64,000 bases of DNA from Prevotella sp. UBA2742 (GTDB lineage: Bacteria > Bacteroidota > Bacteroidia > Bacteroidales > Bacteroidaceae), in the NCBI GenBank assembly GCA_002353485.1, contig DEJS01000017.1, positions 1-64,000 of the forward strand, written 5' to 3'. Shown one piece after another: positions 58,949-64,000 of the stretch. The stretch's first letter is position 1. Every line of letters begins with the position of its first letter. Under the pieces are notes generated by a model. The model saw only the letters and a program-made list of their open reading frames with translations. It was not told where the DNA came from and made no database searches. Position numbers and translations under genes: made by a program.

Positions 58949-60454
58949 CTATTGTAATACGCCAAGAGCCTTCTTCAGGTTCACCTGGCTTAGTTTGACA
59001 TCTATTTCGGCGTCTATCTTCTGCGACTGGGCCTGCAGCCATGCCGTCTGAGCCTCCATAACGGTGGTAGACGAAATGACTCCCTCACGGAATCCCAGCG
59101 TTGCCGTACGCAGGTTCTCGTAGGCCTTCTGCACACTGCTCTGGGCCATCGTAAGCTTCTTCTGGGCCTCTTCCACACGGAAGGTGCTCTGGTTCACTTG
59201 CAGTTCTATCTTCTCGCGGGCCTCCGCCATTTGCAGTTTGGCAATGGCCGTAGCGCCCTTCGAGGCCCGTACCTTATAGGCCACGTCGCCCCAGTTCCAG
59301 ATAGGCACACGCACCATCACTCCTACATTCCACACACCGGCCAGCTTACGTTCGAAGCCGTTGAACAGGTTAGGGTTCGACACCATGTATCCACCCGTCA
59401 GCAGCACCTGCGGCAGGTTGCCCGCCTTCAGGATGTTGGTCAGCTGGCGGCTCATGTCCACCATGTTCTGCAGCTGCTTCAGCTCGGGCCGCGTCTGCGC
59501 CACCTGCTCCATGTCCACCTGCTGCTGAACGGCTTCTGTGCCCAGCTCTTCCGACTCCTCGTCAGCCAGTGTCACCTGCTCGTTCAAAGGCAGTCCGCAC
59601 AACTGACACAACAGCATCTTCGACAATACCAGGCCATCGTCCACCTTGGTCAGCGTCATCTCGGCCTCGTTGACCTTTACCGAGACGCTCAGTCCCTCCG
59701 AGCGCGTGGCCACACCCTCGCGAATCATCTTCTGTACGTCGCTGTCCAGCTTCTTCAGCAAGTCCAGGTATCCCTGGGCCAGCTTCTGCTTGTGGTGCAG
59801 CGACACCACCTGCCAGTAGGCCTGGTCAATGCTGTATAGGGTAAGCTGCCGCTTGGCCTCTGCCGAGTTGGCGGCCAGCTCCTCGCCCAGGTCGGCCATC
59901 TTGTTCATGGCAATGATGGCACCGCCCATGAACACGGGCTGACTGAGCATCACCGCACCCGCAAACATGTTGCGCGTGTCGGTATGCAGGGCGTCTACCA
60001 CCCGGCCTCCTAAGCTGTTGCCCACACCGGCCAGCGGGGCCAGGCTGCTGCCCAACTGCTGCTGCAGTGCTTCTGGGGTAATGCCTATTCCGCCCAGCGC
60101 CTCCCATAGGCTCTGAGGCAGCTGCCCCATCGCCGTGCCCGCCTCCTGGCCGATGCCCGAGGCGATGTTCGTGCCCAGATTCGACAGATTCGACTTCTGG
60201 TCGTCGGTAAGCAGCGAAATCTCCTTACTCGTCCACACGTAGCCACCCACAGCGCTGACGTGCGGCAGGTACTTAGTACGAGCCGACTTGCGCATGTTGG
60301 CGGCCACCTCCTGCTTCACGCGCGCCACACTCATCTGTTTGTTGTTGCGCAGCGCCATAGCCCGGCAGCTGTCCAGCGACAGCAGCCGCTGCGCCGCCGC
60401 GGGTTGCACCAGACCGGCAGTCAGCAGGAAGAGTCCTATGATTCTGTTTCCCAT
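58949..60454 (-). CDS. TolC-family outer-membrane efflux protein
   Basis: A 501-residue outer-membrane channel protein with signal peptide (LFLLTAGLVQPAAAQ). Two outer-membrane-efflux repeats are present, with the long alpha-helical periplasmic barrel segments (SLDSCRAMALRNNKQMSVAR at the start and VEEAQKKLTMAQSSVQKAYE near the end). Its start is 4 nt past the stop of the coiled-coil gene upstream. It is the outer-membrane part of this export operon. Confidence 0.92.
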   Translation of the reverse strand: MGNRIIGLFLLTAGLVQPAAAQRLLSLDSCRAMALRNNKQMSVARVKQEVAANMRKSARTKYLPHVSAVGGYVWTSKEISLLTDDQKSNLSNLGTNIASGIGQEAGTAMGQLPQSLWEALGGIGITPEALQQQLGSSLAPLAGVGNSLGGRVVDALHTDTRNMFAGAVMLSQPVFMGGAIIAMNKMADLGEELAANSAEAKRQLTLYSIDQAYWQVVSLHHKQKLAQGYLDLLKKLDSDVQKMIREGVATRSEGLSVSVKVNEAEMTLTKVDDGLVLSKMLLCQLCGLPLNEQVTLADEESEELGTEAVQQQVDMEQVAQTRPELKQLQNMVDMSRQLTNILKAGNLPQVLLTGGYMVSNPNLFNGFERKLAGVWNVGVMVRVPIWNWGDVAYKVRASKGATAIAKLQMAEAREKIELQVNQSTFRVEEAQKKLTMAQSSVQKAYENLRTATLGFREGVISSTTVMEAQTAWLQAQSQKIDAEIDVKLSQVNLKKALGVLQ

Positions 60455-60457
60455 TCT

Positions 60458-61324
60458 CTATTTGTTAAAAGTAAAGTTCCTTTGTCCTATGGCCTGTCCG
60501 TCACAGAAGATGCTCACATTATACTGGCCACCGCCCAGGTATTCGCCTACGGTCCAGTACAGCATCAGCGACGTCTCCTCGCCCGTGTACTCGATGTCTT
60601 TCTTCATCGACCAGGCCAGCTGCTTGCCGCTGTAGGCAAACGTGCCGCCACCGTCTAGCACCTCGCCCTCAGGGGTCGTCACACGGACGTACACGGTGCG
60701 CACGCCGTTCGTGGCCGTCACGTTCTTCGTGATGGTGAACCCCACGCCCAGTGTCTTGGCATGCTTCATGTACTTCTCCGTCTTACCCTTCTTGTTCAAG
60801 GCCGACAAGGTGATGTTGGTAGCGTCCAGCTGGGCGGCAATGGCCACCTTCTCCGACAGCGACGCCTTCTGCGTAGCCAGCTCCTGGTTCTGCTGGTTGC
60901 TCTGCTCCAGTTTCGCCCTCACGCTGTCGTTCTCGTCCTGCAGCGACTGGTTCAGCCGGTTCAGCGAGTCTATCTGTATCACATACGAGCGCAGCACGGC
61001 ACGCACCGTGGCCAGCTCCTTCTTCAGACGCGTTATCTCGGCGGCATCGCTGGCATGCGTACGCTTCAGCTCTTCCAACAGCTTCTGCGTGCGCTCCTGC
61101 TCGGCGGTCAGCTCGGCTATCAGACTGTCGTTCTTGATGTAAGTCTTCATCTCGCTGTACTGGGCGGCGAAGTTCTGATACTCCTTCTCCATCTCCTGCT
61201 TGTCCAGTGCAGCCAGCTCCTGCATGTCGCGGTTGGCCTGTTTCTCCTGCATCAGGCTATAGCCCAGAAAAGCCATGCCACCCAGCAAAAGAACGATGAC
61301 GGCGGCTGATATTTTCTTATTCAT
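60458..61324 (-). CDS. Membrane-anchored coiled-coil protein, unknown function
   Basis: A 288-residue protein with one N-terminal helix (ISAAVIVLLLGGMAFLGYSL), a long coiled coil (about 30-165) and a C-terminal beta domain of about 110 residues (GFTITKNVTATNGVRTVYVR to NFTFNK). I do not recognise the family. It is the first gene of the TolC-HlyD-permease operon and has its own promoter, so a structural or accessory role in the envelope complex is plausible but unproven. Confidence 0.75.
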   Translation of the reverse strand: MNKKISAAVIVLLLGGMAFLGYSLMQEKQANRDMQELAALDKQEMEKEYQNFAAQYSEMKTYIKNDSLIAELTAEQERTQKLLEELKRTHASDAAEITRLKKELATVRAVLRSYVIQIDSLNRLNQSLQDENDSVRAKLEQSNQQNQELATQKASLSEKVAIAAQLDATNITLSALNKKGKTEKYMKHAKTLGVGFTITKNVTATNGVRTVYVRVTTPEGEVLDGGGTFAYSGKQLAWSMKKDIEYTGEETSLMLYWTVGEYLGGGQYNVSIFCDGQAIGQRNFTFNK

Positions 61325-61352
61325 AACATCACGCGATTACATAAAACGCATG

Positions 61353-61384
61353 CAAAGTTAGTTTTTTTCTCTGAAATAACCAAG
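61353..61384 (-). promoter_or_regulatory. Promoter of export operon
   Basis: Reverse-strand CTTG (61381-61384), 20 nt, TAACTTTG (61353-61360). Its -33 box lies 4 bp from that of the divergent cyd promoter. Confidence 0.72.
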
Positions 61385-61388
61385 AAAA

Positions 61389-61420
61389 CTTGCAAATTTA
61401 GAATTAATTCACTATATTTG
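61389..61420 (+). promoter_or_regulatory. Promoter of DUF4492-cydAB operon
   Basis: CTTG (61389-61392), 20 nt, TATATTTG (61413-61420), giving a leader of about 25 nt to the ATG at 61453. Confidence 0.72.
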
Positions 61421-61452
61421 CGGCAGAATTAACGCATCATTCCGTGCCGCCT

Positions 61453-61674
61453 ATGAACAAGAACAGCATCCTTTACCGAGCGTACGACCTTTACGCCGAC
61501 GGCTTTCGCAACATGCGTCTGGGTCGCACCCTGTGGGCCATCATCCTCATCAAACTATTCATTATGTTTGCCATCCTCAAGGTATTCTTCTTTCCCGACT
61601 TCCTGAAGCAGCACGCCCCGGAAGGCCATGAGCCCGACTACGTGGCCACCGAGATAATAGACCGCGCCCAATAG
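61453..61674 (+). CDS. DUF4492 small membrane protein
   Basis: A 73-residue protein with one membrane helix (LWAIILIKLFIMFAILKVFFF) preceded by YRAYDLYADGFRNMRLGRT, the DUF4492 signature. In Bacteroidota this gene commonly precedes cydA, as here, so it may be a small subunit or assembly factor of cytochrome bd (an inference). An in-frame GTG at 61444 would add three residues; the ATG is preferred. Confidence 0.82.
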   Translation: MNKNSILYRAYDLYADGFRNMRLGRTLWAIILIKLFIMFAILKVFFFPDFLKQHAPEGHEPDYVATEIIDRAQ

Positions 61675-61691
61675 CGCCCCCACCCCACTCC

Positions 61692-61754
61692 ACCCACAAC
61701 ACCCACTCCACCCACAACACCCACAATACCCACAATACCCACCCCACCCACAAA
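61692..61754 (+). repeat. 9-bp tandem repeat upstream of cydA
   Basis: Seven 9-bp units of ACCCACAAY, purine-poor and C-rich, filling most of the 109-bp spacer between DUF4492 and cydA. It is different in sequence from the 8-bp family but similar in position. Confidence 0.85.
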
Positions 61755-61783
61755 AAAATTTACTAAAAACCCCTAAAACGCTT

Positions 61784-63403
61784 ATGGAAAACCTCCTTCT
61801 AAACATCGACGCCGGCTCCATCAACTGGGCCAGAGCACAGTTCGCCCTGACGGCCATCTACCACTGGCTCTTCGTGCCGCTGACGCTGGGACTGGCCGTC
61901 ATCATGGCCCTGTGCGAGACCTGCTGGTACCGCACGCGCAAGGCCGCCGTGGCACAGGGCACCACCCCCGACCCCTTCTGGCGCCACACGGCACAGTTCT
62001 GGCAGAAGCTCTTCGGCATCAACTTCGCCATGGGCGTAGCCACAGGCATCATTCTGGAGTTCGAGTTCGGCACTAACTGGTCGAACTACTCCTGGTTCGT
62101 AGGCGACATCTTCGGGGCTCCGCTGGCCATCGAGGGCATCGTGGCCTTCTTCATGGAGTCCACCTTCGTCGCCGTCATGTACTTCGGATGGAAGAAGGTG
62201 TCGCCGGGCTTCCACCTGGCGTCCACCTGGCTCACCGGACTGGGCGCCACCATATCGGCATGGTGGATACTGGTGGCCAACGCCTGGATGCAGCACCCCA
62301 TAGGGTGCGCCTTCAACCCCGACACCATGCGCAACGAGATGGTCGACTTCTGGGCCGTCGCCCTGTCGCCCTTCGCCGTGGGCAAGTTCTTCCATACCGT
62401 CATCTCGTCGTGGATCATCGGCGCCGCCTTCGTGACGGCCGTCTCCTGCTGGTACCTCATGAAGCGCCGCGAGGTGCGCCTGGCCACCGAGAGCCTGCGC
62501 ATTGCCGTACTGACAGGCCTCATTGCCTCGCTGGGAGCAGCCTTCACCGGACACATCAGCGGACAGCAGGTGGCCCAGTACCAGCCCATGAAGCTGGCCG
62601 CCATGGAGGGACTCTACGACGGCGGCACAGACCAGGGCCTGACGCTGGTGCCCTACGTCAAGATGCCGTACGCCCTGAGCATCATGGCCACCGACGACCC
62701 GCACGGCTACGTGCCCGGCATCAACGACCTGCTGAACGGCTACACACGTCCTGACGGCACCAGCGAGCCCTCGGTACAGGAGAAGATACAGCGCGGACAG
62801 CAGGCCATCACCTCGCTCGCCGCCTACCGCAAGGCGAAGAAGGAAGGGGCCGGCCAGGACGTCGTCAAGGCCCATCTGGCACTCGTCACCGAGAACATGC
62901 CCTACTTCGGCTACGGCTACGTCAAGGACCCGGCGCAGGTGGTACCCAGCGTCGCCGTCAACTTCTGGGCCTTCCGACTGATGGTGGGACTGGGCTGTCT
63001 CTTCATACTCTACTTCGCCGTCATGGCCCTGCTGCTCTACCGCATACCTTACCTCAGCGTCATCACCCGACGGCTGCTGGCCGCCGTGGGACTGCTGCCC
63101 GAGACACATGCCGACGACCACCGCATCAGCGGACTGCCCGACTGGCACTACTGGCTGGCCGTGCTGCTGGTGCCACTGGCCTACGTCGCCTCCGAGAGCG
63201 GATGGCTCGTAGCCGAGTTCGGACGCCAGCCTTGGACCATACAGGACATGCTGCCCACCTGGGCCGCCGTCAGCGACATCAGCGGCAGCTACGTGGCACT
63301 GACGTTCTTCATCTTCCTCGCCCTCTTCACCCTGATGCTCGCCGTAGAAATCAGCATCCTGCTGAAGCAAATCAAGAAAGGGCCCGAGTACGCTAAAGAA
63401 TAA
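61784..63403 (+). CDS. cydA: Cytochrome bd oxidase subunit I
   Basis: The haem-bearing subunit of the high-affinity quinol oxidase, 539 residues with about nine membrane helices. The N-terminal ARAQFALTAIYHWLFVPLTLGL includes a haem-ligand histidine (H27), GRQPW in ESGWLVAEFGRQPWTIQDML is the family signature, and the quinol loop with the long-type insertion lies near 240-370. This enzyme lets the cell reduce oxygen at very low tension and is common in anaerobic Bacteroidota. Confidence 0.97.
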   Translation: MENLLLNIDAGSINWARAQFALTAIYHWLFVPLTLGLAVIMALCETCWYRTRKAAVAQGTTPDPFWRHTAQFWQKLFGINFAMGVATGIILEFEFGTNWSNYSWFVGDIFGAPLAIEGIVAFFMESTFVAVMYFGWKKVSPGFHLASTWLTGLGATISAWWILVANAWMQHPIGCAFNPDTMRNEMVDFWAVALSPFAVGKFFHTVISSWIIGAAFVTAVSCWYLMKRREVRLATESLRIAVLTGLIASLGAAFTGHISGQQVAQYQPMKLAAMEGLYDGGTDQGLTLVPYVKMPYALSIMATDDPHGYVPGINDLLNGYTRPDGTSEPSVQEKIQRGQQAITSLAAYRKAKKEGAGQDVVKAHLALVTENMPYFGYGYVKDPAQVVPSVAVNFWAFRLMVGLGCLFILYFAVMALLLYRIPYLSVITRRLLAAVGLLPETHADDHRISGLPDWHYWLAVLLVPLAYVASESGWLVAEFGRQPWTIQDMLPTWAAVSDISGSYVALTFFIFLALFTLMLAVEISILLKQIKKGPEYAKE

Positions 63404-63408
63404 CCCCC

Positions 63409-63536
63409 CGAGACCTCGAAGCATCGAGACCTCGAAGCATCGGAACGTCGAAGCCTCGAAGCCTCGAGACCTCGAAGCCTCGAAACATCGAAGCATCGAA
63501 GCCTCGAAACATCGAAACATCGAAACCCAGAAACAT
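63409..63536 (+). repeat. 8-bp tandem repeat tract between cydA and cydB
   Basis: Sixteen units of the CGAARCMT family in perfect 8-bp phase, the longest tract of the window. It begins 5 bp after the cydA stop and ends 24 bp before the cydB ATG. Confidence 0.92.
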
Positions 63537-63560
63537 CGTCCCCCAAAAAACCAAAAAGCT

Positions 63561-64000
63561 ATGACATACTCCTTCCTACAACACTACTGGTGCTTCGTGG
63601 TGGCCCTGCTGGCTGCCCTGCTCGTGTTCCTGCTCTTCGTACAGGGCGCCAACTCATGCATGCGCTCGCTGGGCGGCACGCCCCAGGGACAGCGGCTGGT
63701 GCTCAACTCCACCGGCCGCAAGTGGGAGTTCACCTTCACCACGCTGGTCACCTTCGGCGGAGCCTTCTTCGCCTCCTACCCCCTGTTCTACAGCACCTCC
63801 TTCGGCGGAGCCTACTGGCTGTGGATGATCATCCTCTTCACCTTCGTGCTGCAGGCCGTCAGCTACGAGTTCCAGAACAAGCTGGGCAACTTCCTGGGGC
63901 CGCGCACCTTCCAGACGTTCCTCATCCTGAACGGACTGCTGGGACCGCTGCTCCTGGGCGGCGCCGTGGCCACCTTCTTCGAAGGCTCCAACTTCATCGT
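63561..64000 (+). CDS. cydB: Cytochrome bd oxidase subunit II (3' truncated by window)
   Basis: Begins MTYSFLQHYWCFVVALLAAL and is open to the last base, 146 residues visible. Hydrophobic helices, GRKWEFTFTTLVTFGGAFFA and ASYPLFYSTSFGGAYW are typical of CydB. It pairs with CydA to form the oxidase. The separation from cydA by a repeat-filled spacer is larger than usual for these two genes. Confidence 0.93.
   Translation, partial: MTYSFLQHYWCFVVALLAALLVFLLFVQGANSCMRSLGGTPQGQRLVLNSTGRKWEFTFTTLVTFGGAFFASYPLFYSTSFGGAYWLWMIILFTFVLQAVSYEFQNKLGNFLGPRTFQTFLILNGLLGPLLLGGAVATFFEGSNFI

Noticed and set aside
63409..63536. Possible CRISPR array
   Set aside because: Units are 8 bp and contiguous without spacers, and no cas genes are present.
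63289..63546. Reverse-strand frame with FRCFDVSRLR-type peptide repeats
   Set aside because: The peptide repeat is just the 8-bp DNA repeat read in frame (24 bp = 8 codons). Similar frames appear at every tract on either strand, with no start signals.

Overview
The window reads as chromosome of a Bacteroidota member, most likely Prevotellaceae. The support is three SusC/SusD outer-membrane import loci, many N-terminal lipoprotein signals, a PorX-type response regulator, DUF4834 and DUF4492 proteins beside their usual partners, and the Bacteroidota promoter form TTTG-N20-TAnnTTTG, which recurs many times with exactly 20 nt between the boxes. Shine-Dalgarno sites are mostly absent. Coding DNA is moderately GC-rich, so long antisense shadow ORFs are common. 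The family assignment is an inference from overall resemblance; no search was run.

Layout. 1-11.97 kb is housekeeping: a truncated membrane regulator, porX, tsaE, trxA-dnaE (reverse), psd-pssA-DUF4834, birA-pyrH (reverse), a four-helix-bundle/zinc-finger protein and tadA. 11.97-18.1 kb (reverse) is a SusC/SusD operon with two extra lipoproteins, resembling the oligopeptide importer locus BT2261-BT2264. 18.57-36.1 kb is the most striking part: two mirror-image paralogous operons (SusC, SusD, zinc metallohydrolase lipoprotein, DUF4302 lipoprotein; the left one also has a BACON-like lipoprotein). They diverge from a 1.29-kb cassette that holds a tyrosine recombinase and an outward promoter between perfect 25-bp inverted repeats. 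I read this as a self-inverting switch that connects one promoter to either operon. As sequenced, the right operon would be ON and the left OFF.

36.1-48 kb holds a C10 peptidase, a coiled-coil lipoprotein, rsmI, tdk, tRNA-Lys, guaA, a putative amino-sugar recycling pair (MurU-like nucleotidyltransferase and an AmgK-like kinase fused to a RapZ C-terminal domain), a HAD nucleotidase and a short DUF4450 protein. 48-55.5 kb holds a candidate small RNA, groEL-groES, then sppA-lpxK-punA-thiL and tRNA-Phe. 55.5-61.3 kb (reverse) is an export operon (coiled-coil protein, TolC, HlyD, two ABC-2 permeases, no ATPase). 61.4 kb to the end is DUF4492-cydA-cydB, with cydB cut by the window edge.

A second theme is short tandem repeats in gene spacers. 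An 8-bp unit (consensus CGAARCMT) fills five spacers, always on the coding strand of the gene that follows (pyrH, the four-helix gene, tadA, groEL, cydB). Single spacers also carry 9-bp, 11-bp and TTTGCAAC-type repeats.
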